The position numbers and the translations under genes are program-made. 64,000 nucleotides of DNA from Caprella mutica (taxonomy: Eukaryota > Arthropoda > Malacostraca > Amphipoda > Caprellidae). How positions within the stretch are numbered: position 1 is the stretch's first letter; each line of letters starts with the position of its first letter. Where the stretch lies: the NCBI GenBank assembly GCA_947561585.1, contig CANNZV010000258.1, positions 350,369-414,368 of the forward strand, given 5' to 3'. The notes below the pieces were generated by a model. That model searched no databases. It was not told where the DNA came from and worked only from the letters and a program-made list of their open reading frames with translations. Of the stretch, positions 47,509 to 60,380 are shown one piece after another.

Positions 47509-48535
47509 AGAGTCGAATAAAGATTGACAACTGAATTACTGTTTGTGTTTAATGTATGTCAACATAATGATCTAATATCTTTTAAAAATGTGTATTCATA
47601 AATGTTATCATAGAGTTTTAAATAAATTATTTCAATTATTAGTAACTACCGTATAGAGTTTGTATTTAAACTTGTATATTGTAAAATATTCAGATCAGAT
47701 TGTTGTTTGAAGTTAATTATCTCTGTAACTCTGAAATATATTTTACACATTATTTTGTTCAAGTGTTTTTAGTGTCAGTAGAAATATTTGACAGTTTGAG
47801 GAAATTTATTGTCTTGTGAGGTTGTAAAAGTTCCCTAGAATAGAGAATGTGTTGATGAAAGTCATTGAATCCCGTGGATCTTTTAGGCCATTTGTATCCT
47901 CTGTGGCTAAAAATGTAAAGTGTTTTTGAGATAATTAGTGAGAAGTTTAGGAGGATAATTTAGAATTAGAGACTTGCCATTGGTTTGATGGTAGAATTAT
48001 TGGTGACCAGTAGTATTTGGAGAAAGGAGAGGAGGAAATTTGAGGGTTGAGCTTTGGTGAAGAATAAAAGTGGTGTATTGCATTCATAACGGTTTGTTTA
48101 AACTCTCCCTAATTGTCTGTCACTGACACTCTGCTCATGGAAGAGTCTTAATTAGGTAGTTTATTAGTCTTGATAGACCCTGCAGGGTGACGTCTTCTCT
48201 CACCGTAGCCTAAGGCTCCATCGTAGGTCTCAGTCGATGAAGATCACCGCCCACCATAGCTGTGGAGATACTCACCTGAACGAGTGACTGAATCTTTCAG
48301 ATGAAGTTGCTTACCTAACGATGCAGTCAGAGCCATCATAAAATACAAATGATAGCGGACCAGAAATTGAAGTACAGTAGATTGCAGAACGGCTTCTGAT
48401 TTTGCAAAGCAGCCATTCAAATAGCAGTAGCAATATCCAGTCAGTTCCGTCCCTAGTACTGTGATTCAAACGAGTCCTCATCCACTCCAATTGGCTTTGT
48501 TCCACTGGATGACTGAACCCAGTACTGGCACACTA
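47509..48535. other. No gene seen
   Basis: AT-rich, becoming less so from 48120 to 48530. No domain or splice support; presumed intronic if the 44132 exon is real. Confidence 0.4.
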
Positions 48536-49222
48536 CAGGGTGTTGCAAAATATAGGAAACCCATTTTCAAATTAGTTTATTTTACAAATTATCAAAGCTT
48601 GAAACACCAATTATAAAACCGTATTGACAAATGTTCAAAATCACTTTATAATCAAAAAGTGATCATGTCGCAGGGGAAAAGAATGAACATTTGAAAACAT
48701 TAATCTTTTTCAAGAACAGGTAATTGAGAAATCAAAATATCAATCAGAAGGAAAGGATTAGACATCACTAAAGATACATTTCACCAAAACATGATTTGAG
48801 ATATCATTCATTGAAAAAGCATGTAAAGCACGAGTTCCTAGAACTGATTTACTGCACCGTCTAAATTTTGTAAAAGGTTTTGTGCAAAGAACACACTTTT
48901 TGTAGAAGATATCGTTATTGGTGACGAAGATGTATTTTGATGAATGAAAGAGTCAATAACAAAAACGTTATTTGAATGGAAAATAGTAGGATTCAATTTT
49001 TACTACTACCATATGGAAATGAATTATTCATATTATGAACATTTTTTTTTTTTTTTAAATCCACTGCAGGATGTTCAATTTTTTATCTCAACTCTCAACA
49101 GATTATCAAGATAGATGCAGAAAAAGTAAAGGAAAAAAAGGAGTATTTAGAAAAATTTTAGCTTTGATAGTTTGTAAAATAAACTAGTTTGAAAATGGGT
49201 TTCCTTTTTTTGCGCAACACTG
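48536..49222. mobile_element. mariner/IS630-like deletion derivative
   Basis: The left end CAGGGTGTTGCAAAATATAG and the complement of the right end, CAGTGTTGCGCAAAAAAAGG, continue together through GGAAACCCATTTTCAAA and TTTATTTTACAAA for ~65 bp. The interior has relics such as LFVEDIVIGDEDVF, reminiscent of the catalytic region, with stops. A TA precedes the left end; the right flank no longer shows one. Confidence 0.75.
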
Positions 49223-50460
49223 CGAAGAGTTTCCAGTCACACCCACTTATTAGGACTCAGTACCCTATTCATATTCCCTTCAGTGATTGTGTGAAAAAAA
49301 AACAGTACTTATTAGTTAAAGGTGAGACCCACAGCCTCCAAAGTTCGATTGATGTTGTAAGTTGAACTACTCCATACGTAGATCATTTATTAATTGAATT
49401 ATTATCACAATGTAAATGTAGGGTTTATTCACTAAGCCTCTGTCTCATATATTATTTAAATAGCGTACCTACACATAATTTAAACTATAGGTGTGTCTCT
49501 ATCAACCTTGTTCTATTGGTACGATATTTAATTTGATGCTAACTAGTGAAAAGATGGATTCATTTGACAAGTAACGTAAACAGTAAATTAAATAAATCGA
49601 TTTTTCTCTTCGGACAAACAGTAACCCAATTAATAAATGATCACTCGGAAGTAATTTTTATCTACGCAACCATGTGAATGAATGAAAGAATCTCACTGAT
49701 AATAATATTGGAAATATTTGATAACCTGAATAATATCCAAAGAAAAGAAACAATTAAGAAACACTGGGGTAAGCCTCAATCATGTAATATGTTATAAGTA
49801 ACTCAAATATTATTAGTAATTACCGTAGAGTTTTTAAAAGTAATTGAAATATTGTTAGTAATTACCGTAGATTCAATAAAGAGATAAATATTGATAATAT
49901 TTAACCAAATGGTTGAGTTCTCAGTTACCTGAATACGTATCCATCTACAGAAAATTATTTAATTCTTACTAACACAACTCTTTCAATAGCCATTATATAT
50001 AGTGTACATTAGTTCACTGACTGCAATTCCCTTATTATTGCTACTGAAAGTCTGCCTATAAAACAGTACATACATAATAACACTCACTGTCTACTGTCTA
50101 GGGGTCCATAGGAGTTATTCGGTACATAATAATAAAGTTATGTTATTATAAAGTTATAATTAATTGTAACTTCTGATGTTATTACTCATACAATTTGATG
50201 ATATTTTGATGTTTAATATGATGACGATATTTTGATAGTCAATTAGGTTGATTTATGTTGCAGCTAACTTCAATAACAATCTGTCAATAAATATTAGTTT
50301 ATGTTACTTATATTCCAGTTATTTGCCAAATATTTTCCTGTTTCTGTTTCTTATCTTCGATACTAGTTTAATATTTGGAAATTTACTTCAGATCACATGT
50401 ACATTCGTCAACCCAGTCAAGTTTTGGGTGAGGATTGAACATGAGGAAATTCTTGAGGGT
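49223..50460. other. No gene seen
   Basis: AT-rich spacer; short phrases around AAGTAATT-ATTATTAGTAATTACCGTAG recur near 49800-49870. No supported gene. Confidence 0.4.
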
Positions 50461-51134
50461 AATTCTACATGTGGGTTTTCTTTGGGTGACGATTCTACAT
50501 GTGGGAATTCTTTGGGTGACGATTCTACATGTGGGATTTCTTTGGGTGACGATTCTACATGTGGGATTTCTTTGGTTGACGATTCTACATGTGGGATTTC
50601 TTTGGGTGACGATTCTACATGTGGGATTTCTTTGGGTGACGATTCTACATGTGGGATTTCTTTGGGTGACGATTCTACATGTGGGATTTCTTTGGGTGAC
50701 GATTCTACATGTGGGATTTCTTTGGGTGACGATTCTACATGTGGGATTTCTTTGGGTGACGATTCTACATGTGGGAATTCTTTGGGTGACGATTCTACAT
50801 GTGGGATTTCTTTGGGTGACGATTCTACATGTGGGATTTCTTTGGTTGACGATTCTACATGTGGGATTTCTTTGGGTGACGATTCTACATGTGGGATTTC
50901 TTTGGGTGACGATTCTACATGTGGGATTTCTTTGGGTGACGATTCTACATGTGGGATTTCTTTGGGTGACGATTCTACATGTGGGATTTCTTTGGGTGAC
51001 GATTCTACATGTGGGATTTCTTTGGGTGACGATTCTACATGTGGGATTTCTTTGGGTGACGATTCTACATGTGGGATTTCTTTGGGTGACGATTCTACAT
51101 GTGGGATTTCATTGGGTGACGATTCTACATGTGC
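50461..51134 (+). repeat. 30-bp minisatellite with open frames
   Basis: About 22 copies of a 30-bp unit (GATTCTACATGTGGGATTTC then TTTGGGTGAC). As 30 is a multiple of three, it stays open in two frames (DDSTCGISLG and ILHVGFLWVT). A three-unit signature (GGGAATTC, normal, GGTTGAC) at 50491-50580 recurs at 50761-50850, 270 bp or nine units later. The 50248-51174 frame has no ATG start at its beginning and no recognisable domain; I call it a minisatellite. Confidence 0.95.
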
Positions 51135-51515
51135 TCCTTTATATTTTCTCTTGACATCTGAAAATCTCAGATAGTTTTAGATTTCTTCTTTCTCTAATAT
51201 ATTTTCTCTCTGAAGATGCAAAAGTTGTTGCAGTTCATCTGGTAAGATATGCGGAAGTGTCTGTAGCCCCGAACTCCGCATGCTATTCAGTACTTAGTGG
51301 TACATCGATCTGATGTCATGTACTCACTATATGGAGTCAGAGGTAAACAAGTTAGGTGGGAAGAATGTAACTAATTTACCTGATTAAGGAGATGGTACAA
51401 AAACATAATAGTGAACATTGTTAAGAAATCTCCAGGAGGTAGACAAGATAATAGCCTCTCTTTTAACCTACACCGTCACCATATTAATATTACATAATAA
51501 ACATATCAGAGTATC

Positions 51516-51582
51516 CCTGGTAGCAATGATTCTCGAGACAATGTTGTCATAATATTGGTACAAGAACATTGCTATACCTGGG
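51516..51582. repeat. Short hairpin element, copy 2
   Basis: CCTGGTAGCAATG to CATTGCTATACCTGGG with inner CAATGTTGTC and AATATTGG; homologous to the reverse complement of 33689-33751. Confidence 0.65.
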
Positions 51583-51663
51583 ATATACGTATGGTAAATT
51601 TGTTTAAAAATATTTATACATCATATAATGGCTAATAGTGTTTGATTAACTATAATATTTGCA

Positions 51664-51905
51664 CAAATATAAATATTTCATTAGTAAATAGTTCATATTT
51701 CATTAGTAAATTGTTCATATTTCATTTAGTAAATTGTTCATATTTCATTTAGTAAATTGTTCATATTTCATTTAGTAAATTGTTCATATTTCATTTAGTA
51801 AATTGTTCATATTTCATTTAGTAAATTGTTCATATTTCATTTAGTAAATTGTTGATATTTCATTTAGTAAATTGTTCATATTTCATTTAGTAAATTGTTC
51901 ATATG
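51664..51905. repeat. 23-bp minisatellite CATATTTCATTTAGTAAATT
   Basis: About ten copies of a 23-bp unit, CATATTTCATTTAGTAAATT plus GTT; the first ones are slightly shorter. Confidence 0.95.
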
Positions 51906-52370
51906 TAATAACTACACATGAGCCCTTAACTTATTACTATAGTTTATTAATTATCATTTGTCTCATATCACATTCATAACTAACATATAACAGCATGCCC
52001 TGTACAGCATATACTCCTATTGTTTAGGAATTTTTCAAAAAGATAAAATAACAAAGTATGAAAACAGGATTAATCATTTAACGGAAGAATATTTCTATTT
52101 TCTAAATCTAAATTTAATTCCATGTTAATGTGACAATGTGCCTATTGTTGAACACAATGCAGTTCTGGTTAATTAAGTAATCAACATTTCTTGTCAATGA
52201 CTTCATCAAACAAAACTACAGCAATATTTCTAAATGATGTTAGTGTATCAAATTCCTTCTGGTGATTCCCAATGCATTTCTTTACACAATATTGATAGTG
52301 CTTTAAAACATGAAATGAAATAATGAGGCTTTGTACCAAATACTACAGCAATAATGGAATAAATTGGCTA
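51906..52370. other. No gene seen
   Basis: AT-rich spacer between two arrays. Confidence 0.4.
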
Positions 52371-55046
52371 GTAATGAAATGGCTGTACAGCTACTTGCTT
52401 TACATTGATGGTTGTACAGCTACTTGCTTTGCATTGATGGTTGTACAGCTACTTGCTTTGCATTGATGGTTGTACAGCTACTTGCTTTGCATTGATGGTT
52501 GTACAGCTACTTGCTTTACATTGATGGTTGTACAGCTACTTGCTTTGCATTGATAATTGTACAGCTACTTGCTTTGCATTGATGGTTGTACAGCTACTTG
52601 CTTTGCATTGATGGTTGTACAGCTACTTGCTTTGCATTGATGGTTGTACAGCTACTTGCTTTGCATTGATGGTTGTACAGCTACTTGCTTTGCATTGATG
52701 GTTGTACAGCTACTTGCTTTGCATTGATGGTTGTACAGCTACTTGCTTTACATTGATGGTTGTACAGCTACTTGCTTTGCATTGATGGTTGTACAGCTAC
52801 TTGCTTTGCATTGATGGTTGTACAGCTACTTGCTTTGCATTGATGGTTGTACAGCTACTTGCTTTGCATTGATGGTTGTACAGCTACTTGCTTTGCATTG
52901 ATGGTTGTACAGCTACTTGCTTTGCATTGATGGTTGTACAGCTACTTGCTTTGCATTGATAATTGTACAGCTACTTGCTTTGCATTGATGGTTGTACAGC
53001 TACTTGCTTTGCATTGATGGTTGTACAGCTACTTGCTTTGCATTGATAATTGTACAGCTACTTGCTTTGCATTGATGGCTGTACAGCTACTTGCTTTGCA
53101 TTGATGGCTGTACAGCTACTTGCTTTGCATTGATAATTGTACAGCTACTTGCTTTGCATTGATGGCTGAGCAGCTACTTGCTTTGCATTGATGGTTGTAC
53201 AGCTACTTGCTTTGCATTGATGGTTGTACAGCTACTTGCTTTGCATTGATGGTTGTACAGCTACTTGCTTTGCATTGATGGTTGTACAGCTACTTGCTTT
53301 GCATTGATGGTTGTACAGCTACTTGCTTTGCATTGATAATTGTACAGCTACTTGCTTTGCATTGATGGCTGTACAGCTACTTGCTTTGCATTGATGGCTG
53401 TACAGCTACTTGCTTTGCATTGATAATTGTACAGCTACTTGCTTTGCATTGATGGCTGAGCAGCTACTTGCTTTGCATTGATGGTTGTACAGCTACTTGC
53501 TTTGCATTGATGGCTGTACAGCTACTTGCTTTGCATTGATGGCTGTACAGCTACTTGCTTTGCATTGATGGCTGGGCAACTACTTGCTTTGCATTGATGG
53601 CTGTACAGCTACTTGCTTTGCATTAATGGCTGTACAGCTACTTGCTTTGCATTGATGGTTGTACAGCTACTTGCTTTGCATTGATGGTTGTACAGCTACT
53701 TGCTTTGCATTGATGGCTGTACAGCTACTTGCTTTGCATTGATGGCTGGGCAGCTACTTGCTTTGCATTGATGGCTGTACAGCTACTTGCTTTGCATTAA
53801 TGGCTGCACAGCTACTTGCTTTGCATTAATGGCTGTACAGCTATTTGCTTTGCATTAATGGCTGTACAGCTACTTGCTTTGCATTGATGGCTGTACAGCT
53901 ACTTGCTTTGCATTAATGGCTGTACAGCTATTTGCTTTGCATTGATGGCTGTACAGCTACTTGCTTTGCATTGATGGCTGTACAGCTATTTGCTTTGCAT
54001 TGATGGTTGTACAGCTATTTGCTTTGCATTAATGGCTGTACAGCTACTTGCTTTGCATTAATGGCTGTACAGCTACTTGCTTTGCATTGATGGCTGTACA
54101 GCTACTTGCTTTGCATTAATGGCTGTACAGCTATTTGCTTTGCATTAATGGTTGTACAGCTACTTGCTTTGCATTGATGGCTGTACAGCTATTTGCTTTG
54201 CATTGATGGCATTACAGCTACTTGCTTTGCATTAATGGCTGTACAGCTATTTGCTTTGCATTGTTGGTTGTACAGCTACTTGCTTTGCATTAATGGCTGT
54301 ACAGCTATTTGCTTTGCATTGATGGTTGTACAGCTACTTGCTTTGCATTAATGGCTGTACAGCTATTTGCTTTGCATTGATGGTTGTACAGCTACTTGCT
54401 TTACATTGATGGTTGTACAGCTACTTACTTTGCATTGATGGTTGTACAGCTACTTGCTTTACATTGATGGTTGTACAGCTACTTACTTTGCATTGATGGT
54501 TGTACAGCTACTTGCTTTGCATTGATGGTTGTACAGCTACTTGCTTTGCATTGATGGTTGTACAGCTACTTGCTTTGCATTGATGGTTGTACAGCTACTT
54601 GCTTTGCATTGATGGTTGTACAGCTACTTGCTTTGCATTGATGGTTGTACAGCTACTTGCTTTGCATTGATGGTTGTACAGCTACTTGCTTTGCATTGAT
54701 GGTTGTACAGCTACTTGCTTTGCATTGATGGTTGTACAGCTACTTGCTTTGCATTGATGGTTGTACAGCTACTTGCTTTGCATTGATGGTTGTACAGCTA
54801 CTTGCTTTGCATTGATGGTTGTACAGCTACTTGCTTTGCATTGATGGTTGTACAGCTACTTGCTTTGCATTGATGGTTGTACAGCTACTTGCTTTGCATT
54901 GATGGTTGTACAGCTACTTGCTTTGCATTGATGGTTGTACAGCTACTTGTTTTGTATTGATGGTTGTACAGCTACTTGCTTTGCATTGATGGCTGTACAG
55001 CTACTTGCTTTGCATTGATGGTTGTACAACTACTTGCTTCGCAATT
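52371..55046. repeat. 29-bp minisatellite, ~92 copies
   Basis: The largest array here: ~2.67 kb of a 29-bp unit containing TGTACAGCTACTTGCTTTGC then ATTGATGGT. Variants (GATAATTG, GATGGCTGAG, TTAATGGC, CTATTTGC) cluster in blocks. A run including two GGCTGTACAG units, one AATTGTACAG and one GGCTGAGCAG ends at ~53171 and recurs ending at ~53461, exactly 290 bp or ten units later. Stops occur in all useful frames, so it is not coding. Confidence 0.97.
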
Positions 55047-58000
55047 TTCTTCAAGTATCATTAATAGGCAGGAGAATTTTTCAGTTTTCAGTGGTTTCCA
55101 ATCAATCTAAACCAGATCTTTTAAATTTATTTTAATTCTATTTTCTTCATTTAGAATTATTATTATTATGTAACTTTATAAGAGGAAAATAATTCCATTC
55201 TTACATTTATTTATTAAGTCTGTAACTGTAATAAATATTACAAATAAACCAAATTATTATAGCAAAGTTCATACATAAAGAATAATTAAGAACGAAATCG
55301 CAAGAGATTTTTAAAAGACTTCAAGTTTAAAAAAAAGACAATGCAAATCTTTAACTTATTCTTATTGAACTGTTTAATAGATTTGAAATTGATGTATTTC
55401 ACAAGCTTAATTTTTCTTTAGTTAGTACATGTAACTCTTGACTATTTGATGAAGAACTTAGTTAAGTAATTAAGCTCTTACATGGTTTTAATTTGAAGTC
55501 GATCATAGAATTCAAACGCATTGGCTAACCTAAGAAAAATACCTTATAACACATTCCATGTAGTGTAAATTATTGCCTCGCATAGTTTGCCAATATATCT
55601 CACCACGTAGTGTATTATTAGCAGTTCACTAGAGGAAGTGAGAGTACAGTTAGTGATGTAATGATAACAGATAATGCACTATTGTTCCCTAATATTCCCT
55701 ATCTACATCAATCAACTCTTTACTCAGTTTGTGAATGGTACTTCTTGCATTCTTCACTATTATTGATAATTGAGATTGATATTTTGAAGAGCGGAATGTT
55801 TTGTTATTATAGTTCAACGCATAGACGAAAGTGATTAATAATTCAGATTGGTGATGGATAATTAAACGAGTATTAAGATAAGTGATAGATAATTACATGA
55901 ATTCCAAGTTGTTAATATTTTATTTCATATACTGTGTCTATAGGTTTATTCCTATTTAAAACATTATTATTCTTTTCAGTACAATGATATTGGTTATATT
56001 AAGCGCTGGTTGGTATTTCCCACAGACATTACTGCTATTGCAGTAGATACTTGTTAGGTAATAGTTCTTGAATAGAAAAAGTAAATAAAGTAAATTAAGC
56101 ATTATAAATTTAATGCTGCAATTTGGTCTGGTGGTATTAATCAGATACCCACCAGACTATCACATCTGCAGTGGGGGGGGGGGGGGATATTCTCCCTAAT
56201 GAAGATAGCGTGATGAATAGAGGTTTAGTGAGTTTCCCAGGGAAAAAGGTTGGGCGTTAAACTTTCCAATCGATCGGGGAATTCAAGGAAACAGAGGATT
56301 TTAACGGTCATTCACGCGATATAAAATGTAGACACAAGGTGAAATACATCACTGACAAACACCATGATTGGCAAACAGATATCAATATCTTAATTTAAAG
56401 TAAATATTGTAACTTTAGTAATGTACAGGTACAAAGAAGGGTTAATTAAAGTAGAAACCACCAAAAGTTTCAGGAGAAGACCTCACTCAATCTACTACGA
56501 CACTATCATAACTTTTCTTTCTGTTAAAAACTATAGATTTGCTGTCAATTTTCTGTTCCGTACCTCTAGTTCGTGACATTTGAAATCACGAGTCGTAAGC
56601 TAACTCTCTTAATTATAGCAACTGACATTGGAAGATCACAACCTTGATTAAATGCAATCGATGCGGCTAGAGGTCAAAACACAGTGAAGCCTTTTACAAA
56701 ACAATGTATTATGGATATTAAAATTAGATCAAATCAAATAATGTAAATTGATACCAAATCTCTCGTGCTATTTAGATGTATAACTATTGATGTTATTTTA
56801 TTTACTAATTACTCAGATTAAATTACTATTAATTTACATACAACAAATACGCCTACAAGATACTGATTTCGCTTCATAAATAGAGTATTTCCATTACAAA
56901 TATGTTCAGCTGATAGTCCTATCATATTCCCTAGCATTATAATCCACTGCAGTTTGTGCTGTTATTACTATTTATATTGTTCTGCATCATGGTTATTACA
57001 TGGCCAATAAAGTAAAGGTCGTGATATTTATGTAAGTATGTAATCGATGACTCAGCCTTTAACTTTATGTTGCTTTCAGTAAAAATTACTCATCAATAAT
57101 CTTTATAGAATAGCTATGATATGAATTTAAATATGAAAAACAGTCTTTATTCAGTCATGTTAAATCTTCCTATCCTACGATTCGAAAATTTCGAATTTTT
57201 AATCTAAAAATTTGATATTTCATTTTATCATTTTACGGAATTCTTGATATGATTCCAATTGAAGATAATTATGGATTGTATTATATGGAAGGAATATTGA
57301 AAATGTATTTTAGTGAATTGTTCGTACTTAATTTAGAAAATGTATTTTATAAATGTAAATTAAAATTACTGCATTTTAAAATAAGAAGAAACTAATTCAA
57401 ATTTAGTCCTTCTGGATTATTATTACCTGAATTATAATGTATAGATTAGAGCTGCCCATAGCAATGGTAATATGAATTATTAGTCCAAATGAGCAGCTAA
57501 GAGCGTTGGTAAGAGTACTAAGGATGCACCACGCATACCCTTTAGTTGCAACTCTAGCAATGGAGATGAGCGCATGTCAACACACAGAAACTGGTGTGGC
57601 ATTGCCTTAGAGTCAGCCATAGATTAGGTCCCAAGTCACGCGTTCTGTCAGTGCAGTTTGCAAGTCGAAACGGAAAGCGTTTGGAGGATCTTCTCACCGA
57701 GTGAGTGGGCACGCAGGTGCTGATATTTTGTTCGATATTCACCATTAAATCTTTCATGAAAATAATAAGGAATATTAGTTTCTAATGGGATGATGAACAG
57801 CAAAAGCTCACTTTATTTTATTTAGGAATATTAAACAATATATTTTAAATACATATAATATAATCGTATTCAAATTGAAACAAATATTGAAATAATTTGA
57901 AATATACTAATCTAAATTACTGTTTGTAAATATTTTCAATAAACTTTTGATATATAAAATGGTAATTGCTTAACTTTACACTATATGTAACAAAATATAT

Positions 58001-58299
58001 TTTTCTTTCTCCATATTAGTAATAATTTATAAAAATTTCATTACAAAATAAACAAAATTGAACCGATACTAACGAACACTACATTAGCCTAATGGTAACA
58101 GCTGTGTGTAAAATAGCTGAACGTAGTGTCAGACTTGCAATATTTGTGAAGATTTGATAGTATAGCTTTTCCTATTCATAAGGGTGAACAAATTACAAAC
58201 AAAATGAAACTAAAATGTTATCAATTTCACAGATCCAGGCTATTTTTTTCATATAAAAAACATATTAGAAAAGAGTAATCTTGGTGGAACTCTCTGTAG
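55047..58299. other. No gene seen; G14 run and one GC-richer patch
   Basis: Over 3 kb of AT-rich DNA. Noted: a run of 14 G at ~56173-56186, and a GC-richer patch at 57490-57720 that may be an unrecognised repeat or pseudogene. Short frames there show no domain. Confidence 0.45.
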
Positions 58300-58976
58300 C
58301 TTCTTTAATATGGCACTATAGTTAATTTTCTTTAATATGGCACTATAGCTCATTTTCTTTAATATGGCACTATAGTTCATTTTCTTTAATATGGCACTAT
58401 AGTTAATTTTCTTTAATATGGCACTATAGCTCATTTTCTACAATATGGTACTATAGCTCATTTTCTACAATATGGCACTATAGCTCATTTTCTTCAATAT
58501 GGCACTATAGTTAATTTTCTTTAATATGGCACTATAGTTCATTTTCTTTAATATGGCACTATAGCTCATTTTCTACAATATGGCACTATAGCTCATTTTC
58601 TTCAATATGGCACTATAGTTAATTTTCTTTAATATGGCACTATAGTTCATTTTCTTTAATATGGCACTATAGCTCATTTTCTACAATATGGCACTATAGC
58701 TCATTTTTCTTTAATATGGCACTATAGCTCATTTTCTACAATATGGCACTACAGTTCATTTTCTACAATATGGCACTATAGTTCATTTTCTACAATATGG
58801 CACTATAGTTCATTTTCTACAATATGGCACTATAGTTCATTTTCTACAATATGGCACTATAGTTCATTTTCTACAATATGGCACTATAGTTCATTTTCTA
58901 CAATATGGCACTATAGTTCATTTTCTACAATATGGCACTATAGTTCATTTTCTACAATATGGCACTATAGTTCATT
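58300..58976. repeat. 27-bp minisatellite ACTATAGTTCATTTTCTACA
   Basis: About 25 copies of a 27-bp unit (CACTATAGTTCATTTTCTAC then AATATGG). TTTAAT and TACAAT variants dominate the 5' and 3' halves respectively, and a multi-unit pattern repeats at ~58400-58500, 58510-58590 and 58600-58690. The unit contains the palindrome ACTATAGT. Confidence 0.95.
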
Positions 58977-60380
58977 CAGTTTCAAAATTAACGGAAACCT
59001 CAAAAATCGAAACTTAGTCTGTGAGTCCCAACGCAAGTCTTCGTGTCTATAATTTTATATTAGAGTGAATTCTGTAGGGTTAAATATGAATAAATAGAAG
59101 ATAATGTGGGACATTAACACAAGTAAAACAATGAACTATCGATTATGACAATATTGCAAATTTTATGTACATTATTATTCTAAAATTCAACATTCGATCT
59201 CATAAGTTAAACTAACTATTTAATGAAGTAATCAATCAATAATTCACTTGATACTATTTGATTTAATTAGTCATTTTAAAACTAAAATACCATATTTTGA
59301 AATCATTTTTTAAAATTTGAATTGAAGTAATGCATGGAGAGAGCAGGGATTCGATTCCCCATTAAAGCCTCTACTGTTAAATGTGTTATTTCTCGATGTA
59401 CAGGACTTTCCACTCTAATCGGAGGTAAAAATAAATCCTTAATTACTTGATATCAAAATTACCTACGTAACGCTTCAATTCAAATTTTAAAAAATGATTT
59501 CAAAATAATGTATTTTAGTTTTTAAAATGACTAATTAAATCAAATAGTATCAAGTAAATTATTGATTGATTACCTCATTAAATTTTTCCACACTCTAATC
59601 TGAACAATATCCTCCGATAGAAATAAGAACTATTCAACTAACTATTAAAGATGTAACTAACCTCACTACCGTTCACATTACCTTTCTCCTTCCCATATCG
59701 TGTTTTCTTTTGCCAATCTAGGTTACACAAACTAATCTACCTGCTGGCATATCAATGAAGAGATTACGTGACTATAAAACAAGGCTAACACAAATGACAT
59801 AACGTGATAATAGGTCACATTTACATACCTTCCTCTCCATGTGAAATAGTTTCTATGTATGTCAAACAATTCAATTGAACATCTAGACTTCTAGAACATA
59901 GGTCAGTCCTTTTCTATATAAGGTCACCTATGACATTGATATTTCCATGATGTTTGTAGTGAAAGGTCAGTCTAGAGTTTAGAAAATGTTAACGAGATAA
60001 TAATTTCTTCTGTGAACTTATCTTTGTAATTTAGACTTTTGAGCATTGTTTTCATATGACTTCTGTAAATGATTGAATATGTGTGAAACTGAGGCAATTT
60101 TAGAATAAACTGTCGAATATATAATTTGAAAAATGAACTTCAGCCTAAAATTATTTCAATAAATTAAAAAATATTATTGAGAACAAGTTTTAATAATAAT
60201 ATTCAAAGACATAAAATGAAACTTCAATCCAATAAAACTCAGAGAGAAAAATTTACGGTGGGGCTACCAAAAATTAAGGAAGATTGGCTCTACTTAATCT
60301 TCTATTTGGTTGGTTTCACAATATATTTCCATCGAAGAAAATAAAAAAATAGTAATCATTCTTTTTATCTTTCCCTACAG
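58977..60380. other. Spacer/intron with a foldback MITE
   Basis: AT-rich and probably intronic. Contains the palindrome at 59219-59586. It ends in the acceptor TTTCCCTACAG before 60381. Confidence 0.5.
59219..59586. mobile_element. Foldback MITE with ~113-bp arms
   Basis: The left arm 59219-59331 (TTTAATGAAGTAATCAATCA to AATTTGAATTGAAG) is mirrored at 59474-59586. The 140-bp centre includes GGGATTCGATTCCCC, similar to a tRNA B-box. No ORF. Confidence 0.8.

Noticed and set aside
57554..57757. 67-codon minus-strand frame in the GC-richer patch
   Set aside because: No recognisable domain, start context or splice partners.
58082..58140. tRNA-like start TAGCCTAATGGTAACAGC
   Set aside because: The A-box resembles a tRNA, but no B-box or cloverleaf follows.
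42740..58976. CRISPR-like regular arrays
   Set aside because: Units are contiguous with no unique spacers, and the genome is eukaryotic.
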